Positions 39,551 through 46,926 of a stretch of DNA of 64,000 nt are shown here, one piece after another (the stretch's first letter is position 1; every line of letters begins with the position of its first letter). Source of the stretch: Streptomyces sp. NBC_01451 (lineage in GTDB: Bacteria > Actinomycetota > Actinomycetes > Streptomycetales > Streptomycetaceae); NCBI RefSeq assembly GCF_036227485.1, contig NZ_CP109479.1, forward strand, positions 4,402,001 through 4,466,000, read 5' to 3'. The position numbers were made by a program, and so were the translations under genes. The notes below the pieces were generated by a model, which did not search any database, was not told where the DNA came from, and saw only the letters and a list, made by a program, of their open reading frames with translations.

Positions 39551-39624
39551 TAGCGGGGACAGGATTTGAACCTGCGACCTCTGGGTTATGAGCCCAGCGA
39601 GCTACCGAGCTGCTCCACCCCGCG
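39551..39624 (-). tRNA. tRNA-Met (CAT), initiator
   Basis: On the minus strand a 74-nt cloverleaf begins CGCGGGGTGGAGCAGCTC and ends CCCCGCTA without an encoded CCA. The anticodon is CAT within CTGGGCTCATAACCCAG, and the anticodon stem carries three consecutive G:C pairs (GGG/CCC). The first base C1 does not pair with T72. These two signs mark initiator rather than elongator tRNA-Met. A strong terminator follows. Confidence 0.95.
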
Positions 39625-39679
39625 CCGTTGAATGCAACTATACGCCATCCGCGGGACGCCGATCACCACGTTTGATCCG

Positions 39680-40819
39680 TCAGCCCGGGAGGTGGGCGTT
39701 GGGCGCCTTCGCGCGCTCCTCGTACTCGGGGACGACGACGACCTCGACGCCCTCCTGCGCGAGCAGCCCGTTCCCGTCCGCCGCCACCACGAAGGTGTCC
39801 GGCTCGCGCCAGGCGGTCACCACCCGGCGTACGCCCGCGTCGAGGATCAGCCGGGCGCAGGGTGCGGGGCGGGACGCGCGCCGGGCGCAGGGTTCGAGGC
39901 TGCTGTAGACGGTGGCCGTCGGGAGCCGGGGGTCGGCCGGGCCGAGCTTGGCGAGCGCCGCCTCCTCGGCGTGCACGACCGGGTCGCCGCCCTCCCGCGA
40001 GTGCCCGCGCGCCAGTTCCGTACCGTCGGCGGCCACGACCACCGCACCCACGCTGAACGCCGTGCCCGACGGCGGACACCGCTCCGCCAGTTCGCACGCC
40101 AGCGCCAGCCAGTGCCGGTCGGCGGCGGAGGCGAGCGGGCCGGTGCCGGGGGCGGTGGGCTCGTAGGTCATGAGGACGACGTCCTCGATGCGCCGTGTCT
40201 CCGTGAGCCGGAGCCGGCCGCCCTGGTAGGCGCCGGGGCCGAAGAGTCGGGGGGCGTCGGGGGCGCCGACGAAGAGGGGCGCGAGGACGAGCTGGAGTTC
40301 GTCGGCGAGGCCCTGCTGGAGGAGCTGCGTGTGGACGGTGCCGCCGCCCTCGACCATGAGGCGCCGCACCCCCCGCACGTCGTGCAGGTGTTCGAGCAGG
40401 GCCCGCCAGTCGAGAGCACCCGGGCCCAGGGAGACGATGTCCACGCCGGCCCCGAGGTCCGCCCGCCGGGCCTGCTCGGCGCCCTTGTCCGTCGTGTACA
40501 CGAGCTTCTCGCCGCCCGTGTGCCAGAAGTTGGCGGCCGGGTCCAGCCCGCCCGATCCGCTCACGGTCACCTTGAGCGGGTACTCGGACTTTCCGGCCGC
40601 CAGCCGCGCGGCCCGCCGCTCGGGCGAGTTGACCAGCAGCCGCGGATTGTCGGCGCGGATGGTGCCGGCGCCGATGAGGATCGCGTCACTGGACGCCCGC
40701 ACCTCGTCGACCCGGTCGAAGTCGGCGGGGCCGGAGAGCAGCAGCCGCTCGGGGCCGGTGTCGTCCAGGTAGCCGTCGAGGGAGACGGCGGCGGACAACA
40801 GGACGTGGGGGAGGGACAT
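39680..40819 (-). CDS. RibD-like reductase-deaminase with swapped domain order
   Basis: A 379-residue protein. The N-terminal half (MSLPHVLLSAAVSLDGYLDD, ASSDAILIGAGTIRADNPRLL, RRLMVEGGGTVHTQLLQQGLADELQLVLAP) is a RibD_C-type pyrimidine reductase; the C-terminal half (about 235-355) is a cytidine-deaminase-fold domain with HAEEAAL and SLEPCARRASRPAPC, the zinc ligands His, Cys and Cys of riboflavin deaminases. Canonical RibD has the deaminase first, so the order is reversed. It is divergent from the MarR/RibA genes. It probably catalyses the deamination and reduction steps on a GTP-derived pyrimidine, either for riboflavin or for a deazapurine/rosaflavin-like secondary product. Confidence 0.85.
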   Translation of the reverse strand: MSLPHVLLSAAVSLDGYLDDTGPERLLLSGPADFDRVDEVRASSDAILIGAGTIRADNPRLLVNSPERRAARLAAGKSEYPLKVTVSGSGGLDPAANFWHTGGEKLVYTTDKGAEQARRADLGAGVDIVSLGPGALDWRALLEHLHDVRGVRRLMVEGGGTVHTQLLQQGLADELQLVLAPLFVGAPDAPRLFGPGAYQGGRLRLTETRRIEDVVLMTYEPTAPGTGPLASAADRHWLALACELAERCPPSGTAFSVGAVVVAADGTELARGHSREGGDPVVHAEEAALAKLGPADPRLPTATVYSSLEPCARRASRPAPCARLILDAGVRRVVTAWREPDTFVVAADGNGLLAQEGVEVVVVPEYEERAKAPNAHLPG

Positions 40820-40887
40820 GGGGCACTCTCTTCCGGCTCTTGCGGCTCTCGCTGCTCTCGCTGGGGCGGGCTCGACCCGGGGGGACT

Positions 40888-40921
40888 TGGTTCAAGTTTT
40901 AAACAAACCTACACTGGTGGC
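40888..40921. promoter_or_regulatory. Divergent promoter/operator of the RibD-like and MarR genes
   Basis: The 102-bp gap contains GGTTCAAGTTTTAAACAAACC (40889-40909), an imperfect, AT-rich palindrome around GTTTTAAAC. This fits a MarR-type operator and shares TTCAA with the repeat at 41475-41498. Confidence 0.45.
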
Positions 40922-41437
40922 ATGACGACCCGCTGGCTCACCCCCGAGGAGCAGCGCGCGTGGCGCGCGTACGTCGCGGCCTCACTGCTCCTGGAGGACG
41001 CGCTCGACCGGCAGCTCCAGCAGGACGCCGGGATGCCGCACCTCTATTACACGATCCTGGCCTATCTCTCCGAGACGCCCGAGCGGCGGCTGCGGATGAC
41101 CGATCTCGCCGAGAAGCTGAAGATCACGCGCAGCCGGCTGACGTACGCGGTGGCACGACTGGAGAAGGACGGTCACGTACGGCGCGAGGCCTGCCGCTGG
41201 GACAAGCGGAGCACCTTCGCCGCGCTCACCGAGGAGGGCATGGCGGTGCTGGAGCGCAGCGCCCCCGGCCATGTCGCCACGGTCCGCGCGTCCCTCTTCG
41301 ACCATCTGACCCCGGAGCAGGTGGGCCAGCTGGAGGAGATCTGCACGAGCGTCGAGCGGGCGCTCCAGGGGGACGGGGCCGAGTCGGCGCCGGAGGGCCT
41401 GCCGTGGCTGCGCAGGTCCACGAATCCGTTGCTTTAA
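40922..41437 (+). CDS. MarR family transcriptional regulator
   Basis: A 171-residue winged-helix repressor. HTH residues are RLRMTDLAEKLKITRSRLTYAVARLEKDGHVRRE (about 58-92), the wing follows with EACRWDKRSTFAALTEEG, and the dimer helices lie at both ends. It starts at ATG 40922, 21 bp after an operator-like palindrome. Divergent from the RibD-like gene and 105 bp upstream of RibA, with another inverted repeat in that gap, so it most likely controls both flanking riboflavin-type genes in response to a metabolite. Confidence 0.88.
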   Translation: MTTRWLTPEEQRAWRAYVAASLLLEDALDRQLQQDAGMPHLYYTILAYLSETPERRLRMTDLAEKLKITRSRLTYAVARLEKDGHVRREACRWDKRSTFAALTEEGMAVLERSAPGHVATVRASLFDHLTPEQVGQLEEICTSVERALQGDGAESAPEGLPWLRRSTNPLL

Positions 41438-41474
41438 CTTTGAAGCATGAGGTAGGGTCACCATTCGAGTGAAG

Positions 41475-41498
41475 ATCTGCTTCAAAACTGAAGCAGAT
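41475..41498. promoter_or_regulatory. Perfect inverted repeat before ribA
   Basis: Arms ATCTGCTTCA (41475-41484) and TGAAGCAGAT (41489-41498) with the 4-nt spacer AAAC, about 45 bp before the ribA ATG. With an AT-rich core it could be the MarR operator at the ribA promoter; as RNA it could also be a weak hairpin. A related TTCAA/TTGAA word occurs in the divergent gap upstream of MarR. Confidence 0.55.
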
Positions 41499-41542
41499 TT
41501 GCTCTGAGATTCAGAGGATCAAGGACCACCCGGGAGACCCGC

Positions 41543-42220
41543 ATGCCCGACTTCCCCGACTTCCCCGCCGCCACCCAGCGCTCCCGTGTCCGGGTGCCGC
41601 TGCGCTTCCACGACGGCTACAGCGTCGACACCGAACTGGTCACCTTCCACGGCCTGGTCGACGGTCAGGAGCACGTGGCGATGGTCCTCGGCGAACCGGC
41701 GCCCGGCACCACCCCGCTGGTCCGGCTGCACTCCGAGTGCCTCACGGGCGACGCCTTCGGCTCGGCCCGCTGCGACTGCGGCCCCCAGCTGCGCGAGGCC
41801 GTCGAACGCATCGCCGAGCGCGGCGGCGTCCTGCTCTACCTCCGCCAGGAGGGCCGGGGCATCGGCCTCTACAACAAGCTCGACGCGTACGCCCTCCAGG
41901 ACGAGGGCCTCGACACCTACGCCGCGAACGCCGCGCTGGGCCTCCCGGAGGACGCCCGTGACTACACGGCCGCGGCCCAGATGCTCCAGGCCCTGGGCAT
42001 CACCTCGGTGGACCTCCTCTCCAACAACCCGGACAAGGCGAACCAGCTCCGGGCCCTGGGCACGGACGTCCACGAGCGCGTCCCCACTGGCGTGTTCAGC
42101 ACCCCGGCCAACGTCCGCTACCTCCGCGCCAAGGTCCTCCAGACCCAGCACACGCTGCCGCTGGGCGAGTTGGGCGGCGTCGGCGGCCACAGCGGGCTCA
42201 CGGAACTGAGCGTCGGCTGA
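41543..42220 (+). CDS. ribA: GTP cyclohydrolase II
   Basis: A 225-residue enzyme that opens the imidazole ring of GTP, the first step of riboflavin synthesis. Zinc-binding cysteines are in HSECLTGDAFGSARCDCG (residues 73-90, C-x10-C-x-C). The GTP-binding and catalytic block RQEGRGIGLYNKLDAYALQ follows at about 111-129, with DLLSNNPDKANQLRALG further on. It is a single-function RibA without the RibB (DHBP synthase) half that is fused in many bacteria. The ATG at 41543 has GGGAGA 6 nt upstream. With the RibD-like gene it forms a small pathway, possibly for a secondary product rather than for core riboflavin. Confidence 0.93.
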   Translation: MPDFPDFPAATQRSRVRVPLRFHDGYSVDTELVTFHGLVDGQEHVAMVLGEPAPGTTPLVRLHSECLTGDAFGSARCDCGPQLREAVERIAERGGVLLYLRQEGRGIGLYNKLDAYALQDEGLDTYAANAALGLPEDARDYTAAAQMLQALGITSVDLLSNNPDKANQLRALGTDVHERVPTGVFSTPANVRYLRAKVLQTQHTLPLGELGGVGGHSGLTELSVG

Positions 42221-42376
42221 CGGGCGTACGCCACGGCTGACGGCTACCACTGCTGCCACTGCTGCCATGAGACGGTGCTGCCGCGAGAGGGTGGTGGGCG
42301 GCCGACCAGGCGCGGCCTGCCGCGGTCCGAGGGAAGGGAACGGTTGGAGTGCCGCCCGACCGGATACCCGGGCCGC

Positions 42377-43495
42377 ATGCCACGAATACCGAGACGGCAC
42401 GGACACCACAACAAGGACGCCGGAAACGGCGAAGGCGGAGGAGAAGGCGACAGGCACCCCCGACCTGACGCCCCCGGCGCTGCCGACCGGACGGCCGGGA
42501 GGGCGCGGGCGCCCGAGGCCGGCCCGACCGAGCAGGTGGAGCGGCGGGCCCCGGACACCCCCACCGACCTGCCCCGAAGCTCCTGGTGGGCGGTGCTGAA
42601 AGGCACCGCGAAGGAGTTCAGGAAGGACGAGCTGACCGACCGGGCCGCCGCGCTGACCTACTACGGCATCCTGGCCCTCTTCCCGGCCCTCCTCGTACTG
42701 GTCTCCCTGCTCGGGATCATGGGCCGGTCGACGACCCGGCGCGTGCTGGACAACATCCAGGACCTGGCCCCCGGCGCGGTGCGGGACGTCCTGCGCGACA
42801 TGGTCCAGCAGATGCAGGGCACCGCCGGAATCGGCTCGGTCCTGGCGATCGTGGGTCTGGTGCTCGCCGTGTGGTCGGCCTCCGGCTATGTCGCCGCGTT
42901 CATCAGGAGCGCCAACGCGGTCTACGACATCCCGGAGGGCCGCCCGGTGTGGAAGGTGCTGCCCGTCCGCGTCGGACTGACGGTGGTCCTGATGGTCCTT
43001 TCCGTGGTCAGCGCGATGATCGTCGTGTTCACCGGTGGCCTCGCCGAGAAGGCCGGCGGCGCACTGGGCATCGGCGACACGGCACTCACGGTGTGGTCGG
43101 TCGCGAAGTGGCCGGTGCTGGTCGTCCTGGTCACGATCATGATCGCGATCCTGTACTGGGCGACCCCGAACGCGAAGATCCGCGGCTTCCGCTGGATCAC
43201 CCCGGGCAGTTTCCTGGCGCTGCTGATCTGGATGGCCGCCTCCGCCGGGTTCGCGGTGTACCTGGCGAACTTCGCCTCGTACAACAGGACGTACGGCACC
43301 TTCGCCGGAGTGATCGTCTTCCTGGTGTGGCTGTGGATCACGAATCTGGCGATCCTGCTCGGCCTGGAGTGCGACGCGGAACTGGCCCGCCAGCGTGCCG
43401 TCGCGGGCGGTCACCCGGCCGACGAGGAGCCCTACGTACAGCCGCGGGACACCCGGAAGTGGGACGCGGAGGACCGCCGCCGCTTCGAGTCCTGA
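42377..43495 (+). CDS. YihY/BrkB family membrane protein
   Basis: A 372-residue polytopic protein of the BrkB/YihY family, earlier confused with ribonuclease BN. A disordered Arg/Pro-rich start (about 65 residues) leads to six membrane helices between about 95 and 345, for instance YYGILALFPALLVLVSLLGIMG, SVLAIVGLVLAVWSASGYVAAFIRSANAVYDI and TFAGVIVFLVWLWITNLAILLGLECDAEL. The family's conserved NAVYDI/EGRPVWK and the LGLE block are present. Function unclear; an envelope or transport role is inferred. Starting at ATG 42377; earlier codons are less protein-like. Confidence 0.88.
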   Translation: MPRIPRRHGHHNKDAGNGEGGGEGDRHPRPDAPGAADRTAGRARAPEAGPTEQVERRAPDTPTDLPRSSWWAVLKGTAKEFRKDELTDRAAALTYYGILALFPALLVLVSLLGIMGRSTTRRVLDNIQDLAPGAVRDVLRDMVQQMQGTAGIGSVLAIVGLVLAVWSASGYVAAFIRSANAVYDIPEGRPVWKVLPVRVGLTVVLMVLSVVSAMIVVFTGGLAEKAGGALGIGDTALTVWSVAKWPVLVVLVTIMIAILYWATPNAKIRGFRWITPGSFLALLIWMAASAGFAVYLANFASYNRTYGTFAGVIVFLVWLWITNLAILLGLECDAELARQRAVAGGHPADEEPYVQPRDTRKWDAEDRRRFES

Positions 43496-43663
43496 GCCGG
43501 CACGACGGCGCGTGATCCGTCGGGGTGACGCGGCGATGCGGGGGTACCCGCACAGCCGACCGATCCGACGAACGCGCAGGGCAGGGTCGTACGGGCGTGA
43601 ACGAACACCGGCCGGACCTGCCGCGCACGCCGACGAATGCCGACGAAGGACGGGTGAGCACCC

Positions 43664-44083
43664 ATGACAGCGCAGGGCTCCCACCAAACCGACAGCGGAG
43701 CGCACGAACCGGTGGGCGACCTGGTCCAGCGTGCCTCGCAGCAGCTGTCACAGCTGGTCCGCGACGAGATGCGGCTGGCCCAGGCGGAGATGACCGAGAA
43801 GGGCAGGCGGTACGGCAGGGGCGGCGGCCTGTTCGGTGGCGCCGGCGTGCTGGGTGTCCTCACGCTTCAGGCGCTGGTGGCCACCGTGATCGCCGTGCTG
43901 TCGCTCGCCGTGGACGTATGGGTGGCGGCACTGATCGTCACCGGCGTCCTGGCCGTGGTCACCGCGGTACTGGCGGCGCTCGGCAGGAAGCAGTTCAGCA
44001 AGGCATCCCCGCCGGCGCCCGAGCGGACGGTGGACAGCGTCAAGGCCGATGTGGCCACTATCAAGGAGAGTGCACAGCGATGA
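43664..44083 (+). CDS. Phage-holin-type membrane protein (DUF1469/Phage_holin_3_6)
   Basis: A 139-residue protein with an amphipathic start (GDLVQRASQQLSQLVRDEMRLAQAEMTEKGRR) and two membrane helices at about 63-85 and 91-115 (LTLQALVATVIAVLSLAVDVW, VAALIVTGVLAVVTAVLAAL). It fits the conserved actinobacterial 'phage holin family' proteins that are chromosomal genes, not phage lysis genes. It opens a three-gene operon with DUF3618 and DUF4235; its TGA overlaps the next ATG (ATGA). Confidence 0.85.
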   Translation: MTAQGSHQTDSGAHEPVGDLVQRASQQLSQLVRDEMRLAQAEMTEKGRRYGRGGGLFGGAGVLGVLTLQALVATVIAVLSLAVDVWVAALIVTGVLAVVTAVLAALGRKQFSKASPPAPERTVDSVKADVATIKESAQR

Positions 44084-44547
44084 ACGAGGACAAGTCGCAA
44101 CCGGGTACCGAGGCAGCACCGTCGCCCGAGGAACTGCGGATGCGGGTCGAGGCGACCCGTGAGGAGCTCGGCGAGACGGTCGAGGCACTCGCGGCGAAGG
44201 CCGACGTCAAGGCCCGGGCCCAGGAGAAGACGACAGCCGTGAAGCAGCAGGTCGCCGAGAAGACCGCCCACGTCGGCGCCCAGCTTCGGGACAAGGCGGC
44301 ACACGCGGCCCACGCGGTGCAGGACAGGACCCCCGAGCCGGTGCGCGCCAAGGCCGCCGCGGCTACCGGGCAGGTCCACGAAAAGGCCGTGCACGTCGCC
44401 GGACTGGCCCGGGACAAGACCCCGGAGCCGGTACGGGAGAAGGCCGGCCAGGGTCTGCGGGCGGCGCGCGCCAACCGTGTCCCGCTGCTCGCCGTCGGGG
44501 TGATCGTCGCGCTGCTCATGGTCCGCCGCTCGCGGAGGAACCGATGA
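44080..44547 (+). CDS. DUF3618 domain protein
   Basis: A 155-residue protein. The N-terminal SPEELRMRVEATREELGETVEALAAKADVKARAQEK is the DUF3618 signature. Then come helical repeats with a RTPEPVRAKA/KTPEPVREKA pair (about 86-131) and a single membrane helix at the end (VPLLAVGVIVALLMV). Start and stop overlap the neighbours by 4 bp at each end, so the three genes are co-translated. The domain is common in Actinobacteria in this order; its role may be structural at the membrane. Confidence 0.88.
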   Translation: MNEDKSQPGTEAAPSPEELRMRVEATREELGETVEALAAKADVKARAQEKTTAVKQQVAEKTAHVGAQLRDKAAHAAHAVQDRTPEPVRAKAAAATGQVHEKAVHVAGLARDKTPEPVREKAGQGLRAARANRVPLLAVGVIVALLMVRRSRRNR

Positions 44548-44810
44548 AGGCCTCGAAGGCCGCCTACAAGCCGGTCGGCATGGCGATGGGCATCCTCGGC
44601 GGTGCCCTGGCCGGGGCGGTGTTCAAGCAGGCCTGGAAACGGTTCGCGCACGAGGACAAGGCGCCTGACGCCACGGACGAGTTCCGCAGCTGGCGCGAGG
44701 TGCTCGCGGCAGCCGTCGTACAGGGTGCGATCTTCGCCGGGGTCAAGGCCGCCGTCGACCGCGGCGGCGCCACCGCCATCCGGCGCCTGACGGGCGACTG
44801 GCCGGGCTGA
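44544..44810 (+). CDS. DUF4235 domain protein
   Basis: An 88-residue protein with two membrane-associated segments, YKPVGMAMGILGGALAGAVFKQAWKR and VLAAAVVQGAIFAGVKAAVDRGGATAIRRLTG, the pattern of DUF4235. It is the third gene of the holin-like operon and overlaps the preceding gene by 4 bp (ATGA). It is small, Ala/Gly-rich and probably a helical-hairpin membrane protein. Function unknown. Confidence 0.88.
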   Translation: MKASKAAYKPVGMAMGILGGALAGAVFKQAWKRFAHEDKAPDATDEFRSWREVLAAAVVQGAIFAGVKAAVDRGGATAIRRLTGDWPG

Positions 44811-44875
44811 GCCCGGTTCAACCCGGTTCGACCCGGTTCGACGGTTCAACGGCCCGGTTCAACGGTTCGACGCGG
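44811..44875. repeat. Tandem CCCGGTTCAA/CGACGGTTC-like repeats
   Basis: About 65 bp after the DUF4235 stop is made of repeated words such as CCCGGTTCaA and CCCGGTTCGA. It is a degenerate tandem array of about 10-bp units. No function is evident. Confidence 0.6.
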
Positions 44876-44942
44876 ACAAGCTGGGCGTCCCCGGGGCGGT
44901 CATTCGCAGGGCGCGCAGACACACGCGGGCATGGAAAGACGA

Positions 44943-44974
44943 CTGGGCCGCGCGGCGTTCGCCGCGCGGCCCAG
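44943..44974 (-). terminator. Hairpin between DUF4235 and cold-shock gene
   Basis: Perfect 14-bp arms, CTGGGCCGCGCGGC (44943-44956) and its complement (44961-44974), with a GTTC loop. It lies 18 bp after the cold-shock gene's stop (minus strand). No T-run is obvious; it may work in both directions. Confidence 0.65.
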
Positions 44975-44991
44975 GACGTTCACGATAGAGA

Positions 44992-45195
44992 TCAGGCGGT
45001 GTTGATGTTCTCCGCCTGGGGGCCCTTCTGGCCCTGGACGACGTCGAACGTCACGGCCTGGCCCTCCTGGAGCTCACGGAAGCCCGAGGAGTTGATCGCG
45101 GAGTAGTGCGCGAAGACGTCCGGACCGCCGCCGTCCTGGGCGATGAAGCCGAAGCCCTTCTCCGCGTTGAACCACTTCACAGTTCCAGTTGCCAC
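44992..45195 (-). CDS. Cold-shock protein (CspA family)
   Basis: A 67-residue single-OB-fold RNA chaperone, starting [37 protein letters not shown]-1 (KGFGFI) and RNP-2 (VFAHY) motifs are intact. The start is taken as GTG at 45195 because GGAAGG lies 7 nt upstream and the family starts M-A-T-G-T-V-K-W; an ATG lies 6 bp earlier (45201), where the spacing is too short. It is separate from the other csp gene at 50932. The 5' leader to about 45300 may hold the cold-shock regulatory region. Confidence 0.95.
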   Translation of the reverse strand: MATGTVKWFNAEKGFGFIAQDGGGPDVFAHYSAINSSGFRELQEGQAVTFDVVQGQKGPQAENINTA

Positions 45196-45438
45196 AGTCA
45201 TGCCTTCCAGTCGATGAACGTCTGCCCCTACATGAGGCAGACGGAGGTGATCGCCCTGGTCCCTGCGGCACAGCACAGCAAAGCGCCCACACCAAAGGCG
45301 TGGGCAAGGGGAAATCCGAACCACGACAGCTCACACAGACGCTACCCGTCTGTACCCGCCTTCACCACAGAAAACGCCGCTCAGTATTCCGGCCATGCTC
45401 GTGGGTGATGGCCCGCCGGCCCGGCGGGCACGCTCACT

Positions 45439-45777
45439 TCAGGTCGTGGCCGACGGATTGGACGATTTGTCGGCGCGACGGTACTCGGCGTTGATGCGCT
45501 GGGCCTCTTCGAGCTGGTCCTCAAGGATGATGATCCGGCAGGCGGCGTCGATCGGGGTGCCGCGGTCGACGAGCTCACGCGCGCGGGCCGCGATGCGCAG
45601 TTGGTAGCGGGAGTAGCGGCGGTGTCCGCCCTCGGAGCGCAACGGTGTGATCAGTCGTGCTTCGCCGAGGGCCCGGAGGAAGCCGGGAGTGGTACCGAGC
45701 ATCTCGGCGGCCCGGCCCATCGTGTAGGCGGGGTAGTCGTCGTCGTCAAGACGTCCCAGCGACTCGTCTGCTGTCAT
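45439..45777 (-). CDS. MerR-type HTH protein
   Basis: A 112-residue protein with a MerR-like HTH at residues 18-68 (YTMGRAAEMLGTTPGFLRALGEARLITPLRSEGGHRRYSRYQLRI), followed by a helical region. It lacks the long C-terminal effector domain of classical MerR members and is closer to short MerR-like regulators such as those beside csp genes in Streptomyces. The ATG at 45777 follows AGAGGTGAG, so the upstream frame is not needed. It faces away from the next gene (46437), and the hairpin at 45804-45836 lies in its leader. Confidence 0.85.
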   Translation of the reverse strand: MTADESLGRLDDDDYPAYTMGRAAEMLGTTPGFLRALGEARLITPLRSEGGHRRYSRYQLRIAARARELVDRGTPIDAACRIIILEDQLEEAQRINAEYRRADKSSNPSATT

Positions 45778-45803
45778 CTCACCTCTCTTGTGGAACGCGT
45801 CGA

Positions 45804-45836
45804 GGGGCCTTGGCGCCATAACGGCACCAAGGCCCC
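45804..45836. promoter_or_regulatory. Hairpin in the MerR-gene leader
   Basis: Arms GGGGCCTTGGCGCC (45804-45817) and GGCACCAAGGCCCC (45823-45836), 13 of 14 paired, with a 5-nt loop, 27 bp before the MerR-gene start. It may be a leader structure or part of a divergent promoter. The rest of 45837-46436 shows no gene. Confidence 0.4.
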
Positions 45837-46436
45837 GAAGGAACTGCAAACACCATCTGCCGGGCCCTACTGCTGCACCGGCCTACTTTTTCCGCACTGC
45901 CGTCCTGCAACGCCGACGGGGTGCGGGGATCGCGGATTTACGACCGGAGACCACCTACCTATCGATGTCCTGCGGTACCCGGGCTCAGACCTCCGCCCGG
46001 GCGATCCTGATGGCGCTCGACTCCTCCGTTCTTTCCCTCTGGACCAACAACCTATCGAACAGGAACTGCGAACTGCTGGTACTGCCACCGCGTCAACCGC
46101 GGCCCTCCTCATGGCGGCCCCTGATCACTGCGGGCCGCCCGGTCCGGTCGTCAGTCCCGTCGCCGTCCTGCAAAGCCCTGGCTTCGGAACTCCACCACCG
46201 CACCGCACTACGTGTACTGCTACCCGGCAGTTCGTGTCTGCCGGGTCTCGCTCGATCTCGTCTACGAGAGAAACCATAACCATCCGAGCAATCAATGTCT
46301 ACTCCGGCAAGCATAGATTTTGGTGGGCTCGACGATGAGGTAATCCCCCTGGGCCGGTCCGCGGACGGCGCCCGCCCGGACGGGCGACACCACCGCCCGA
46401 GCCGCCGGGACGTGCCGTTGCATAGAATCCGGTGTC

Positions 46437-46796
46437 ATGCCGAAGCCTGACGACCTGATCGTCGACATCGCCGCCCTTGTGGAATCCGGGCGGAGCAATC
46501 AGATGTCCCTGACCGTGGTCACCGGTGGTGCTGTCATCACCGGTCGACTGGCTCCCGAAGCCGTGTGGCGGGAGCGGGTGTCGGAGGTCCTGACGGACTC
46601 CGCCCAACTGGGCGACTTCTCCGCCGTCTTCGAAGCCCCTACCAAGAGGGACGGGCCGCCCACGCATCTGCACTTCCATGTCGCCCGCATCCTTCAGGGC
46701 ACGGTGGGGATCCCGGAGACGGGCGGGATGTACCGCATCGCCATCGAGGACGTCAGCGCCTGGACCGTGGGCGACTTCCGCTACTCGGACCACTGA
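46437..46796 (+). CDS. Conserved hypothetical protein, possibly GvpU-like
   Basis: A 119-residue soluble protein: DLIVDIAALVESGRSNQMSLTVVTGGAVITGRLAPEAVWRERV, HLHFHVARILQGTVGIPETGGMYRIAIEDVSAW. The beta-strand TVVTGGAVITGRL resembles the start of gas-vesicle GvpU and its actinobacterial relatives, but no gas-vesicle genes are near, so the call is weak. Starts at ATG 46437, preceded by no strong ribosome-binding site. The gene stops just before an 8-bp tandem repeat and 130 bp before an IS30 element. Confidence 0.55.
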   Translation: MPKPDDLIVDIAALVESGRSNQMSLTVVTGGAVITGRLAPEAVWRERVSEVLTDSAQLGDFSAVFEAPTKRDGPPTHLHFHVARILQGTVGIPETGGMYRIAIEDVSAWTVGDFRYSDH

Positions 46797-46797
46797 T

Positions 46798-46863
46798 CCA
46801 CCGGGCCACCGGGCCACCGGGCCACCGGGCCACCGGGCCACCGGGCCACCGGGCCACCGGGCC
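46798..46863. repeat. Tandem repeat of ccaccggg (8 bp, about 8 copies)
   Basis: The octamer CCACCGGG is repeated about eight times with no error, directly after the stop of the gene at 46437. Slippage-prone repeats like this vary between strains. The stretch after it (46864-46926) is rich in CAGCACA words. The IS30 element begins 63 bp later. Confidence 0.8.
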
Positions 46864-46926
46864 AGGGACCCACAGCCAACCGCTCCACGCCACAGCACAG
46901 AGCACAACACAGCACAGCACAGCACG

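Noticed and set aside
43664..44810. Holin-like operon as part of a prophage
   Set aside because: The holin/DUF3618/DUF4235 trio is a conserved chromosomal set in Actinobacteria and no other phage genes are nearby.
46801..46863. The ccaccggg array as a CRISPR array
   Set aside because: The units are 8 bp without spacers, so it is a simple tandem repeat.
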